Positions 8,519 through 17,844 are shown, counted from the first letter of the stretch. The stretch is 32,560 nt of DNA from WTAW01 sp050124775 (GCA_050124775.1 JASFEP010000009.1:1-32560); one strand, 5' to 3'. The notes: a model not told the origin generated them from the sequence alone. Numbers and translations are program-made.

Positions 8519-9268
8519 ATGCAAACTATCGCCATATCCGGAAAAGGCGGGACAGGAAAATCCACTCTGTCCGCTCTGATAATTCGTTGGATCAAGGATC
8601 ACAAGACTCGATCCATCCTGGCCGTAGATGCGGATTCCAACGTCAACTTGAACGACCTTCTCGGTATCTCTATCAATGAGACGATAGGGGTGATCAGAGA
8701 AGAAATGAGGCGATCCGTCGATCAGATTCCGGGAGGAATGACTAAGCAGGCATTTCTCGAGTACAAGATTCACACCAGCCTGGTGGAAACGCCTGATTTT
8801 GATTTGATTGCCATGGGCCGGCCCGAAGGACCAGGATGCTACTGTTACGCAAACAATCTTCTGCGTGATATTTTAAAAACGCTGAGTGACAACTACCAGT
8901 ACGTCATCATCGACAACGAGGCAGGAATGGAACATCTCAGTCGCCGAACGACACAGAATATCGATTTCCTATTGATCGTCTCAGATCCCTCTGCCAGAGG
9001 CGTCCGTGCGGCAGGGAAAATCAGCCGCCTTCTAGAGGAATTGAACACGCGCGTCGGCGGGAGACATCTTCTCCTGAACAGGGTCATGGATCCTGTTCCG
9101 GAGGTATTGCAGCAGATCATTTCAGAGGAGGGTTTGTCTCTTCTGGCTACGATCCCTGAGGATGAGCAGTTAAGAAAGCTCGATCAGACCGGAGAACCCG
9201 TATGGAATATTCCGGAAGAATCGCCTATCTGTCTTGAGATCGATCGATTCATGAAAAAACTACTGTAA
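8519..9268 (+). CDS. acsF: CooC/AcsF-type nickel-insertion ATPase (second copy)
   Basis: A 249-residue P-loop ATPase with GKGGTGKST at residues 8-16, DADSNVNL around 37-44, the Cys pair C107-x-C109 (GCYCYA) and DNEAGMEHL around 132-140. In acetogens the acsB-linked member (AcsF/CooC) helps nickel loading of ACS and CODH. It starts six nt after the acsB stop, with only a poor ribosome site inside the end of acsB, so translation is probably coupled to acsB. It is in the same reading frame as acsB with only the acsB UAG in between. It is clearly diverged from the CooC copy at 2076. Confidence 0.9.
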   Translation: MQTIAISGKGGTGKSTLSALIIRWIKDHKTRSILAVDADSNVNLNDLLGISINETIGVIREEMRRSVDQIPGGMTKQAFLEYKIHTSLVETPDFDLIAMGRPEGPGCYCYANNLLRDILKTLSDNYQYVIIDNEAGMEHLSRRTTQNIDFLLIVSDPSARGVRAAGKISRLLEELNTRVGGRHLLLNRVMDPVPEVLQQIISEEGLSLLATIPEDEQLRKLDQTGEPVWNIPEESPICLEIDRFMKKLL

Positions 9269-9279
9269 AAGAGGATAAA

Positions 9280-10257
9280 ATGGCTTTTGAGATTCCTAGA
9301 GAAACAAATGCGGGAAAAGTGACACAGGTCACATTGGGAGCGACCTCGGAACAAGGCGGCACTCGAGCTTTGACCATTGCCATAGGTGGAAGCACGGCAC
9401 TCCCTTTTCACCTGTTCGAAGGCGAGCATCCAAACAAGCCTGTTGTAGCCATGGAAGTTTTTGACTCCGTTCCGAGTAAATATCCCAAACCGCTGCTCGA
9501 ATACTACGCAGATGTGATCGACAAACCCGGCGAGATGGCTCAAAGATGTGTCGATGATTTCGGTGCCGAACTCATCAGTATACGCCTTGAAGGGACACAT
9601 CCCGAAAAAGGAAATAAATCCGCCGAAGAAGCGGCTGAAGTCGTCAAACAGGTCCTGGAAAGTGTCAGCGTCCCCATCATTGTTACGGGACATAGCCATT
9701 TCGAAAAAAACAATGAAGTTATGAAAAAAGTGTGCGAGGTCACTGCAGGCGAGAATTGTCTGATAAACTATGTCGAAACGGATAATTACAAGACTATCGC
9801 GGCCGCGTGTATTGCCTATAGCCATACAATAGTGGCTCAAACACCCATAGACGTCAATCTGGCCAAACAATTGAATATCTTGCTCGCCGATATAAATTTT
9901 CCTCGGGAAAAAATCGTGATGGACCCTCTCACCGGCACTCTAGGTTATGGTCTCGAATATACTTACTCCATCATGGAAAGAATGCGCAATGACGGCCTGG
10001 CCGGAGATAAAATGCTGGCATATCCGATGCTGATCAACCCCGGTTACGAAACCTTCAGGGTCAAGGAATCCCGCACACCGGAAGAAGCCTTTCCCGAATG
10101 GGGCAACCTGGCCGAAAGAGGTATTTATTGGGAAACAGCCACAGCCATGAGCCTTCTGATAGCTGGAGCGGAGCTTTTGATCATGTATCACCCCAAGGCT
10201 GTCGCCATCGTCAAAGAAAAGATAGCCGAGATGTTCGATTCGAAGGAGGGAGACTGA
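9280..10257 (+). CDS. acsD: Corrinoid iron-sulfur protein small subunit (CODH/ACS delta)
   Basis: The 325-residue TIM-barrel small subunit of the corrinoid iron-sulfur protein (CFeSP), of normal family length. Recognisable stretches are GGTRALTIAIGGSTALPFH near the N-terminus, DNYKTIAAA, and DPLTGTLGYGLEYTYS in the last third. With AcsC it holds the corrinoid that delivers the methyl group to AcsB. It has an AGAGGA ribosome site and starts 11 nt after cooC/acsF; acsC begins 2 nt after its stop, with the acsC ribosome site inside acsD. Confidence 0.96.
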   Translation: MAFEIPRETNAGKVTQVTLGATSEQGGTRALTIAIGGSTALPFHLFEGEHPNKPVVAMEVFDSVPSKYPKPLLEYYADVIDKPGEMAQRCVDDFGAELISIRLEGTHPEKGNKSAEEAAEVVKQVLESVSVPIIVTGHSHFEKNNEVMKKVCEVTAGENCLINYVETDNYKTIAAACIAYSHTIVAQTPIDVNLAKQLNILLADINFPREKIVMDPLTGTLGYGLEYTYSIMERMRNDGLAGDKMLAYPMLINPGYETFRVKESRTPEEAFPEWGNLAERGIYWETATAMSLLIAGAELLIMYHPKAVAIVKEKIAEMFDSKEGD

Positions 10258-10259
10258 CT

Positions 10260-11597
10260 ATGGCTTTATCCGGACTGGATATATTCAAACTCTTACCCAA
10301 AACAAACTGCGGCGACTGCGGTGTGCCCACATGCATGGCCTTTGCAATGAAATTAGCCCAGAAAAAGGCCGAGCTGAGCGAATGCCCCCACGCCTCAGAA
10401 GAGGCAAAAGCGACCCTTGGCGCAGCCAGCGAGCCTCCGATCCGACTTGTCAAGATCGGGGGTGCCAATGCCCTGGAAGTGGGCGGAGAAACAGTCCTTT
10501 TTAGGCATGAAAAGACTTTCTTTCACCAAACCGGGATAGCCGTCGAGCTGAGAGCTTCCGATGGAACACAAGCCAACCTCGAAAAAATCACCGAGATATC
10601 GAATCTCACAGTCGAGCGCGTTGGTGAAGAATTGAGTACGGATCTCTTTTTTATCACCCTCGACTCGGATGACAAGGAAGCGTTTCTGGCTACTGTGAAA
10701 ACCACAAAAGATAATTCGAACAAAGGAATCATCATTGATTGTCCTCAGGAAGAGGTGCTGAAAGAAGCCCTGAATATCGTCCAGGACGACCGGCCGGCCG
10801 TACTTTTGAGGCAATCCCCTTCCGAAAGCATTCTCGGATTGGTGAAAAGCCATGACGCCAACCTCATCCTAACCGGGCGGTCTTTCGAAGAATTGGAAGA
10901 GCAGACCACGACGGCCAAGGCTGCCGGAGTGAACGGCCTCATAATGAACATGGAGTCCGAAAATATCGGAGAGACACTCCAGAACAATACGATCATGAGG
11001 AGGAGTGCCTTAAAAAAGAACTTTAAGCCCTTCGGGTTTCCTCTTTTTGCTTATATCAGCGGGAAGGATAAATATGACCTCCTGTCCAAGGCATCCGTAC
11101 AAGCCTGTAAATACGGATCGATCATCGTATTGCCCGAATACGATAAAGCCCTTCTATACACTCTGTTCACTCTCCGCCAGAATATCTACACCGACCCGCA
11201 AAAACCGATCCAGGTGGATGCCAAGGTCTACCCCATCGGTGAACCTACGCCCGAATCGCCCGTGTTTGTTACGACCAACTTTTCCCTGACATATTTTATG
11301 GTTTCAGGCGAAATCGAAAACTCCGGGATTTCCGCACACCTGGTGATCGCAGACACAGAAGGCCAATCTGTGTTGACCGCCTGGGCTGCAGGAAAGTTTG
11401 TCGGCGAGAAAATCGCGAAATTCATCAAAGAGATCAAGCTCGAAGAGCAGATCAAAACACGAAAAATCGTGATCCCCGGTTTAGTCGCACAGATAAGCGG
11501 CGATCTCGAAGAAAATCTGCCGGGTTGGGAAGTCATCGTGGGATGCCAGGAGGCATCCGACATCCCGTCATTCATCAAAAACGTCAAATTGACATGA
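10260..11597 (+). CDS. acsC: Corrinoid iron-sulfur protein large subunit (CODH/ACS gamma)
   Basis: A 445-residue CFeSP large subunit, matching the usual length. The N-terminal 4Fe-4S cluster is bound by C17, C20, C25 and C42 (NCGDCGVPTC and ECPH), then a TIM barrel, and a C-terminal B12-binding domain. The frame is open further upstream to 10098, but the true start is the ATG at 10260: it gives the conserved MALSGLDIFKLLPK start, has a GGAGGGAG ribosome site, and avoids a 160-nt overlap with acsD. A hairpin-type terminator follows the gene. Confidence 0.96.
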   Translation: MALSGLDIFKLLPKTNCGDCGVPTCMAFAMKLAQKKAELSECPHASEEAKATLGAASEPPIRLVKIGGANALEVGGETVLFRHEKTFFHQTGIAVELRASDGTQANLEKITEISNLTVERVGEELSTDLFFITLDSDDKEAFLATVKTTKDNSNKGIIIDCPQEEVLKEALNIVQDDRPAVLLRQSPSESILGLVKSHDANLILTGRSFEELEEQTTTAKAAGVNGLIMNMESENIGETLQNNTIMRRSALKKNFKPFGFPLFAYISGKDKYDLLSKASVQACKYGSIIVLPEYDKALLYTLFTLRQNIYTDPQKPIQVDAKVYPIGEPTPESPVFVTTNFSLTYFMVSGEIENSGISAHLVIADTEGQSVLTAWAAGKFVGEKIAKFIKEIKLEEQIKTRKIVIPGLVAQISGDLEENLPGWEVIVGCQEASDIPSFIKNVKLT

Positions 11598-11604
11598 AAA
11601 GGCT

Positions 11605-11651
11605 CAGGCAATTTATTCAAAAAACGAATGAAAAATTGCCTGGTAATTTTT
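11605..11651 (+). terminator. Rho-independent-type hairpin after acsC
   Basis: CAGGCAATTT (11605-11614) pairs perfectly with AAATTGCCTG (11633-11642). Inside it, ATTC pairs with GAAT around an A-rich loop, leaving a small bulge, and TTTTT follows at 11647-11651. It begins 8 nt after the acsC stop and precedes acsV, so it may end or attenuate the acs transcript. The 4-nt gap before the T-tract makes it less than ideal. Confidence 0.6.
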
Positions 11652-11728
11652 CTGGAAAACAATTGCTTAGATTTCATCGTATGGTTGCTAAGGCTTGAAA
11701 TTGAGATAACATTCAGAGAGAACCGGAC

Positions 11729-13669
11729 ATGCTGAGACCAGAAAAAAGCAAGGCAAAAACATACACAATTCTTTTTTTGCCTTTCAACGTATCGGTGGAT
11801 GTCCCTGCAAGAACGAAAATCTGGGAAGCCGCAAAAAAAGAAAATCTTCCCATCAAAGCCTCCTGTGGTGGTCAGGGAACCTGCGGCGACTGCGTCGTCC
11901 AGGTGCTCGACGGTTCTTACACGGCTAAGTCATCGGCAGCTCTATCAAACCGTCTCATATCGGAAGGTTATGCCCTGGCCTGTCAGACTGAAGTCAACGA
12001 TAACCTTACCGTTCAAATACCCCAATTCCAAGAGCTCGTGATCAAGAGCGATGTCGGTTCGAAATTTTTCACACAGGAGGAACACATTTCCGGTATATTG
12101 AAGCATGATCCTGTCCTTAAATCCGTGACGCTCACGCTGCCCGCACCTACCCTCGAAGATAACTACAGCGATCTCAAAAGGTTGGAAAGGGAATTTTGCA
12201 GGATCACAGACAAGACAACCCCCCGCTTCACTTATTCGTTCATGACAAAAATTGCCGAGACCGTCCGAGATGAAGACGGCCGCGTGCTCACCATTTATCT
12301 CGACCTTCCTTCCCAACCAGTGATTGTGGATATCGCACCTGCCTCTCAAAAGAAAGGCTTCTATGGAATTGCCTGTGACATCGGTACAACCACCGTTGCC
12401 CTTTATCTTGTCGACATGAGCGACGGCCGTATCGTGGATACAGCATCGAGTCTCAACCAACAAATCAAATGCGGTGAGGATATCATCGCACGGATAAATT
12501 ATGCCCAAAAACCGGGCCATCTCGAGGAACTGCGCGATCTGATCGTCCTTACCATCAACAGACTCATCGACACAGCAATACAGAAAGCTGGAATTTTCCA
12601 TGAAAATCTTCACTACGCGAGTTTTTCCGGTAACACGACCATGACCCATCTCCTTATGGCGCTCAAACCCGAATACATCCGGGAGGAGCCGTATGTTCCC
12701 ACCTTCAACCGAGTTCCCCTTTTCCAGGCAAGAGACCTGGGACTTCGCATGCATCCTGAGGCAAATGTGCATTGTTCGCCGTCTGTCGGCAGCTATGTGG
12801 GAGGAGACATAACCGCCGGCCTCCTCTGCACACCGATGCTCCAGGACGCAAAAACGACCTCGCTCTTCATCGATGCCGGAACCAATGGTGAAATCGTAGT
12901 CGGAAACAAAGATTGGCTCATGACATGTGCCTGTTCCGCCGGTCCCGCATTCGAAGGGGGAGGGATTAAATGCGGGATGACGGCTACGGCAGGAGCCATA
13001 GAAAAGATCGAAATTACAGCGACCGGCGACATTATCTATAATGTCATCAACGGAGTCAAACCCAAAGGCTTTTGCGGCTCGGGCATGGTGGATCTTATCG
13101 CGCAGCTGTATGTCCGCGGATATATCGACCGCCATGGAAAATTCAGGGAAAGCGCACCGAAAGAAAGGATCTGTCGTAATGAAAACGGCCCCTCCTTTCT
13201 AATCGAAGAAGCGAAAGATACTTTTTGGGAGAAAGACATCGTCATCACGGAGAGGGATATCGCAAACCTTATCCGAACCAAAGGAGCGATATTCGCGGCG
13301 TGTTCCCTCATCCTTAAAAATGTCGGCCTTGGGTTCGAGGACATTGACGACCTCTTTATAGCGGGAGGGTTCGGGCGGTACCTGAACATAGAGAATGCAA
13401 TAAGGATAGGTCTCCTGCCCGATTTGGATCGCACCAAATTCCACTATGTCGGCAACAGCTCGCTTTTCGGTGCCTATCTGATTCTTCTTTCCAAAAAAAA
13501 TAAAGAACTTGCCGATGAAATTGCCGACCGTATGACCTATATCGAGCTGAATACGGAACCGGCATATATGAATGAGTTCACAGGATCGCTTTTTCTACCC
13601 CATACGGACATGGACCTTTTTCCGTCCGTTAGAAAATTATTCGCCGATACAAATAACGATCTTAAATAA
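11729..13669 (+). CDS. acsV: Reductive activator of corrinoid iron-sulfur protein (RACo/AcsV)
   Basis: A 646-residue protein with an N-terminal plant-type 2Fe-2S ferredoxin domain (C46, C52, C55, C85; motif CGGQGTCGDC) followed by a linker and a C-terminal ASKHA ATPase domain (DIGTTTVALYLVD, DAGTNGEIVVG, FIAGGFGRYLN). Members of this family use ATP to reduce inactive Co(II) corrinoid back to Co(I), and RACo acts on the corrinoid iron-sulfur protein AcsCD. Here it follows acsC after a hairpin. No separate RamA is in the window, so this protein might also serve the methylamine corrinoid proteins, but that is inference. Confidence 0.92.
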   Translation: MLRPEKSKAKTYTILFLPFNVSVDVPARTKIWEAAKKENLPIKASCGGQGTCGDCVVQVLDGSYTAKSSAALSNRLISEGYALACQTEVNDNLTVQIPQFQELVIKSDVGSKFFTQEEHISGILKHDPVLKSVTLTLPAPTLEDNYSDLKRLEREFCRITDKTTPRFTYSFMTKIAETVRDEDGRVLTIYLDLPSQPVIVDIAPASQKKGFYGIACDIGTTTVALYLVDMSDGRIVDTASSLNQQIKCGEDIIARINYAQKPGHLEELRDLIVLTINRLIDTAIQKAGIFHENLHYASFSGNTTMTHLLMALKPEYIREEPYVPTFNRVPLFQARDLGLRMHPEANVHCSPSVGSYVGGDITAGLLCTPMLQDAKTTSLFIDAGTNGEIVVGNKDWLMTCACSAGPAFEGGGIKCGMTATAGAIEKIEITATGDIIYNVINGVKPKGFCGSGMVDLIAQLYVRGYIDRHGKFRESAPKERICRNENGPSFLIEEAKDTFWEKDIVITERDIANLIRTKGAIFAACSLILKNVGLGFEDIDDLFIAGGFGRYLNIENAIRIGLLPDLDRTKFHYVGNSSLFGAYLILLSKKNKELADEIADRMTYIELNTEPAYMNEFTGSLFLPHTDMDLFPSVRKLFADTNNDLK

Positions 13670-13693
13670 AAAACATAATTAAAGGAGGATAAA

Positions 13694-14581
13694 ATGACAC
13701 ATCCCATCCTCGAACTCGTCAAAGAAAGAAAACTACTTCTTGATGGAGGATTCGGAACCGAACTCATCAAGAGAGGTTTTCCTCAGGGGGCTTGTCCTGA
13801 GTCTTGGAATGAGGAAAAACCGGAAATCGTGAAAGAGATCCACAAAAGTTACTACGATGCGGGAGCGGACGCCGTCCTGACAAACAGTTTCGGAGGAACG
13901 ACCATAAAACTCAGTTCTCACGACTTAGGAGATAAATGCTTTGAACTCAATCGTGCCGCTGCATGCATTGCAAACGAGGTTAAGCCGGAAGGCAGATACC
14001 TTGGTGGGAGCATGGGACCGACGGGTAAATTCCTCAAACCCCACGGGGAATACTCCGAGGAAGAATTCGAAGAGGCTTATGCTGAGCAGGCACAGGGACT
14101 GACGGATGGAGGCGTAGACTTCCTGCTGATCGAGACACAGTATGACCTGAATGAAGCCCTGTGCGCGTTGAAAGGGGCACGGAAAGCGTCGGATCTGCCA
14201 GTTTTCCTGACAATGACCTTCAACCATCACCCTAAGGGTTTTTTTACTCTGATGGGAAACAGTGTCGACCAATTTCTAGAGACAATGGAGCGAGAAGGCG
14301 TAGCCGTCGTGGGGTCCAATTGCACTCTGAACAGCGAGGAGATGGCCGAGCTGGTAAAAATCATGCGGGATAAAACATCACTTCCGCTGATTGCTCAAGC
14401 CAACGCGGGAAAACCTTCCCTTTCGGAAGAAGGCGAAGTCGCCTATTCTCAGGGTATGGAAGATTATTTGCGGTTCATCCCTCAGATCATAAAGAACGGC
14501 GCGGATATTATCGGGGGATGTTGCGGAACTGACCCGGACTATATCGCTCGGATGTCGGATATCGTGAAAACTTCATCTTGA
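13694..14581 (+). CDS. Homocysteine S-methyltransferase family protein
   Basis: A 295-residue single-domain homocysteine-binding barrel, like the N-terminal Hcy module of MetH or betaine-homocysteine methyltransferases. Key features are DGGFGTELIKRG near 17-28, the zinc ligands C210 (VVGSNC) and C276-C277 (GGCCGTD). It has a strong AAGGAGG ribosome site 25 nt after acsV. It lacks the folate, B12 and activation domains of MetH, so the methyl donor is probably a separate corrinoid protein, such as the one at 15596, or a betaine or S-methylmethionine. In this setting it may make methionine from amine-derived methyl groups; the donor is not shown by the sequence. Confidence 0.85.
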   Translation: MTHPILELVKERKLLLDGGFGTELIKRGFPQGACPESWNEEKPEIVKEIHKSYYDAGADAVLTNSFGGTTIKLSSHDLGDKCFELNRAAACIANEVKPEGRYLGGSMGPTGKFLKPHGEYSEEEFEEAYAEQAQGLTDGGVDFLLIETQYDLNEALCALKGARKASDLPVFLTMTFNHHPKGFFTLMGNSVDQFLETMEREGVAVVGSNCTLNSEEMAELVKIMRDKTSLPLIAQANAGKPSLSEEGEVAYSQGMEDYLRFIPQIIKNGADIIGGCCGTDPDYIARMSDIVKTSS

Positions 14582-14645
14582 ACGGGAATAGACGTATTTA
14601 CAAATCAGCGGTGATATTAGCCGACTCGAATGAGCAGAGCTAATT

Positions 14646-15476
14646 ATGCTTGATTACCTCGACTTGAAGATGAATGCGGATGATGCGGCTTTACTTTCTG
14701 CGCAGGATGATTTCCCGCTGTGGTCGGCCCCATTCGGATTGATGCTCCTCGATCGCATCCGGCTCAGGCCGAGAATCCAAGCTTTGGACGTGGGTTTCGG
14801 ATCGGGTTTTCCTCTGTTGGAGCTGGCCCAACGGCTGGGAGATTCCTCGACCGTCTTCGGAATCGATCCCCATGAAGCCGCTCATGAGAGAGTTCGATTC
14901 AAGATGAATGTGCTGAATATCAAAAACGTACACCTTGTTCGAGGAGATGCCTCTTCCGTGGTATTTCGGGAAAGCACTTTTGATCTTATCGTGTCCAACC
15001 TGGGCATAAATAACTTTGATGATCCGCAAAAAGTTTTTTCAGAGTGTTACAGAGTCGCTCGACCCCATGCACAGATTATATTGACCACAAATCCCAAAGG
15101 ACATATGGATGCATTTTACCTCGTCTTCGCAGAGACACTGAAAGAACTTCACAGGGACGATCTGATGCTTGATTTCAAGGCACATATCGAACACAGATTG
15201 ACAGCCGACACGATCGGTCGCCATCTCGAACGATCGGGATTCCGAATCACAGGCATATACCGGGATTCCTTTCGGCTCTGTTTTTTGGACGGGACAACTT
15301 TTTTTAAGCATGCCCTGATTAGAGACGGCTTCTTAGAGGACTGGAAACAGCTCATTCCTGTCAGCGAGGAAGGGAATTTTTTTACAAAGCTAGAAGAGAA
15401 TCTGAACAAGGTCTCGAAACGAACAGGGACACTCGAACTGACAATCCCTATACTCTGTATCGAAGGAGAAAAATGA
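14646..15476 (+). CDS. Class I SAM-dependent methyltransferase
   Basis: A 276-residue protein with a Rossmann methyltransferase fold: motif I LDVGFGSGFP at 47-56, acidic GIDPHEAA at 72-79, RGDASSVVF near 99-107 and FDLIVSNLGINNF near 112-124, giving a Methyltransf_11-like core. The C-terminal 120 residues are less recognisable. The substrate is unknown. It sits between a homocysteine methyltransferase and a corrinoid protein, so a role in methylamine, corrinoid or methionine metabolism is possible but not demonstrated. The ribosome site before ATG 14646 is weak. Confidence 0.75.
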   Translation: MLDYLDLKMNADDAALLSAQDDFPLWSAPFGLMLLDRIRLRPRIQALDVGFGSGFPLLELAQRLGDSSTVFGIDPHEAAHERVRFKMNVLNIKNVHLVRGDASSVVFRESTFDLIVSNLGINNFDDPQKVFSECYRVARPHAQIILTTNPKGHMDAFYLVFAETLKELHRDDLMLDFKAHIEHRLTADTIGRHLERSGFRITGIYRDSFRLCFLDGTTFFKHALIRDGFLEDWKQLIPVSEEGNFFTKLEENLNKVSKRTGTLELTIPILCIEGEK

Positions 15477-15595
15477 CTCTTAATAAGCGAATTGGGATCG
15501 TAACCGAAAGAGACATTTTTTTGCGGAGTCCAGCTTGACCTCCTTGTGATCGGAGGACTAAAATCAAGGATTACATGGATAAGAAAGGAGAGACA

Positions 15596-16246
15596 ATGAG
15601 TAATGAAGAGTTTCTGAATGCGATCAAAGAAGCCATCGTTGAAGGGAATAAAGACGAAGCTGTACAACTGGCGCAACGGGCGATCTTAGAAAAGATGGAC
15701 CTCAACGCAGTCATCGAAATGGGTTACATCCCGGGGATCCAAAAAGTGGGGCAACTGTGGGAAGAAGGAGAATATTTTCTACCCGAGTTGATCACGAGCG
15801 CGGAGTGCATGAAGGCCGCTATGGAAATTTTGCAGCCCGAGCTTGAAAAAGCTCAAATTCAAATGCGATCAGCAGGAACTGTGGTGATCGGAACCGTGGA
15901 GGGAGATATCCACGACATCGGCAAAAACCTCGTGGCATCGATACTCTCGGCCAATGGATTCGATGTGGTGGACCTCGGAGCGGACGTGAAACTGGAATCG
16001 TTCATCGAAAAAGCTGAAGAAGTGAACGCGGACCTCATCTGCTTGTCCGCTCTCCTGACAACGACGATGACCGGCCAAAAGAGACTTGTCGAACTCCTTA
16101 AAGAAAAAGGCCTGTATGGCCGATATAAAGTTATGGTGGGAGGAGCTCCTGTCAATCAAAAATGGGCCGACGATATCGGTGCTGATGGCTATTCAGAGAA
16201 TGCACTCACGGCAGTGGGAGCTGCGAAAAAGCTGGCGGCAAAATAA
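15596..16246 (+). CDS. Methyltransferase corrinoid protein (MtbC/MttC-like)
   Basis: A 216-residue corrinoid protein with an N-terminal helical cap and a B12-binding domain: D104-I-H106-D-I-G109, then CLSALLTTTM, and GGAP near the C-terminus. The start chosen is ATG 15596, preceded by AAAGGAGA; an in-frame ATG 7 codons upstream (15575) has a poorer context. It is directly upstream of an MttB-family methyltransferase (90-bp gap), which is the usual pairing, so it is probably that enzyme's methyl acceptor. Whether it accepts methyl from a quaternary amine or another compound is unknown. Confidence 0.9.
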   Translation: MSNEEFLNAIKEAIVEGNKDEAVQLAQRAILEKMDLNAVIEMGYIPGIQKVGQLWEEGEYFLPELITSAECMKAAMEILQPELEKAQIQMRSAGTVVIGTVEGDIHDIGKNLVASILSANGFDVVDLGADVKLESFIEKAEEVNADLICLSALLTTTMTGQKRLVELLKEKGLYGRYKVMVGGAPVNQKWADDIGADGYSENALTAVGAAKKLAAK

Positions 16247-16336
16247 AAGAGACCTTCGAACACACTGAGATCAATACATTCATTCAAGTTTTTCGACAAA
16301 GGCGATATAAGACGTCAATAAATAGAGAGGAAAATC

Positions 16337-17809
16337 ATGATTCAAACCCGTAGACCCAAACTCGAGCTTTTAGGCAATGAATTAATCAAAAAAATTCTAG
16401 ACGAGGCATACCTTATCCTTGAAAATCAAGGAGTGTATATCGAGAACGACGAGGCTTTGGATTTATTGCGAGAAGCAGGAATGAAGGTGGATGCGACCTC
16501 CCGAAGAGTTCGAATCACCGCGCAACTCGTTGAAGATTGTCTTTCATCCACGCCTTCCTCGCTGAAAATGTATGACCGGACCGGAGAAATCGAGTATTAT
16601 CTCGGCGGCGATGACGTCCACTTTGATCCGGGTTCGTCAGCAGTCACAATAATGGATTCCGAAACGCAACAGGAGAGAAAAGCCGTCACGAATGATTTGA
16701 TCCGGTTTACGCATCTGACTGACTGCCTTGAGAATCTCCATTTCCAGAGCACCGGAATCATCAGCACGGATGTCACGGAGGCCGTTTCGGACAGCTATCG
16801 ACTTTACATCGGACTCCTATTTTCGAAAAAGCCCATCGTCACCGGGACGTTCCGTGTTGAGGGATTCGAACCCATGCACAGAATGCTCGTCGCCGTAAGG
16901 GGAAGCGAACAGAAGCTCGCGGAAAAACCTCTGGCCATATTCGACGCCTGCCCCTCCCCTCCCCTCAAATGGAGCAATCTGACAGCTCAAAGCTTGATCG
17001 ACAGTGCCAGGAGCGGCATTCCCTCCGAGCTTATTTCCATGGGGATGACAGGAGCCACATCTCCCATCACAATCACCGGAACGCTGGTACAACACGTAGT
17101 AGAAAACCTTTCCGGACTGGTGATCTGCCAGCTCGCTCAAAGAGGTTCACCCGTGATTTTCGGCGGCTGTCCGCTGAGTTTCGATATGAGGAGGGGAACA
17201 ACCCCTATTGGCGCGATCGAAACGATGATGATCGACTCCGCCTATGTACAGATCGGAAAACACCTCGGTCTTCCGACCCATTCATATATGGGAATGAGCG
17301 ATGCGAAAATCAATGATGCCCAGGGAGGATTCGAAACCGGGATAGGGGTTGTTCTGGCCGCACTGGCCGGTGTGAATGTAATCTCTGGGGCAGGGATACT
17401 GGATTTCATAAGATGTCAGAGTCTGGAAAAACTGGTCATCGATAATGAGATCTGCGGTATGGCCTACCGGTTGATCGAAGGTATCGACCAGCGTGACGAT
17501 CCGATTGCACTGGACCTATTCAAGGATTTCGCAGCTGATACTCAGTTTCTCTCCCTACCCCATACGAAAAAGTGGTACAGGGAGGAACATACATTTCCGA
17601 GACTGATCGATAGGGACTCCTACGACATTTGGGTATCCAAAGGACGAAAATCGATAACATCCCGGGCTAAAGAAGAGCTAGAGAATTTGCTCCAAAAAAA
17701 TCCGCCCCCTCTCCCTGATAGAGAAACACAAAAGTCTCTTAAAGAAATCATGTTGTCCGATGCCCGAAGAAGTGGCATGAGTGCGCTGCCCGAAATCAAT
17801 TATCTCTAA
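16337..17809 (+). CDS. MttB-family corrinoid methyltransferase, non-pyrrolysine
   Basis: A 490-residue member of the trimethylamine methyltransferase (MttB) superfamily, complete, with no in-frame amber codon. Family features include GATSPITITGTLVQH (239-253), SPVIFGG, and the segment that holds pyrrolysine in archaeal MttB, here YMGMSDAK with Met320 at the Pyl position (alignment from memory of the archaeal protein). Non-Pyl members such as MtgB demethylate glycine betaine or related quaternary amines and pass the methyl to a corrinoid protein; the exact substrate here is open. It follows a corrinoid protein and precedes pylSc by 35 bp. The ribosome site is AGAGGA. Confidence 0.9.
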   Translation: MIQTRRPKLELLGNELIKKILDEAYLILENQGVYIENDEALDLLREAGMKVDATSRRVRITAQLVEDCLSSTPSSLKMYDRTGEIEYYLGGDDVHFDPGSSAVTIMDSETQQERKAVTNDLIRFTHLTDCLENLHFQSTGIISTDVTEAVSDSYRLYIGLLFSKKPIVTGTFRVEGFEPMHRMLVAVRGSEQKLAEKPLAIFDACPSPPLKWSNLTAQSLIDSARSGIPSELISMGMTGATSPITITGTLVQHVVENLSGLVICQLAQRGSPVIFGGCPLSFDMRRGTTPIGAIETMMIDSAYVQIGKHLGLPTHSYMGMSDAKINDAQGGFETGIGVVLAALAGVNVISGAGILDFIRCQSLEKLVIDNEICGMAYRLIEGIDQRDDPIALDLFKDFAADTQFLSLPHTKKWYREEHTFPRLIDRDSYDIWVSKGRKSITSRAKEELENLLQKNPPPLPDRETQKSLKEIMLSDARRSGMSALPEINYL

Positions 17810-17844
17810 AAAAATTTGACTGGTTTAACCACATAAAAAGAGCT

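Noticed and set aside
10098..10259. Upstream extension of the acsC frame by 54 codons
   Set aside because: It overlaps acsD and does not resemble AcsC; ATG 10260 gives the conserved N-terminus with a good ribosome site.
11945..13135. Minus-strand ORF of 396 codons opposite acsV
   Set aside because: Antisense shadow of the ASKHA domain, with no family features and no ribosome site.
15539..15556. CCTCC/GGAGG inverted repeat upstream of the corrinoid gene at 15596
   Set aside because: Only five base pairs around an 8-nt loop, about 40 nt from the start codon; too weak to call a regulatory hairpin.
16337..17809. Pyrrolysine-containing trimethylamine methyltransferase MttB
   Set aside because: The frame is complete without any in-frame UAG; Met320 is at the Pyl position, so trimethylamine is not the safest substrate call.
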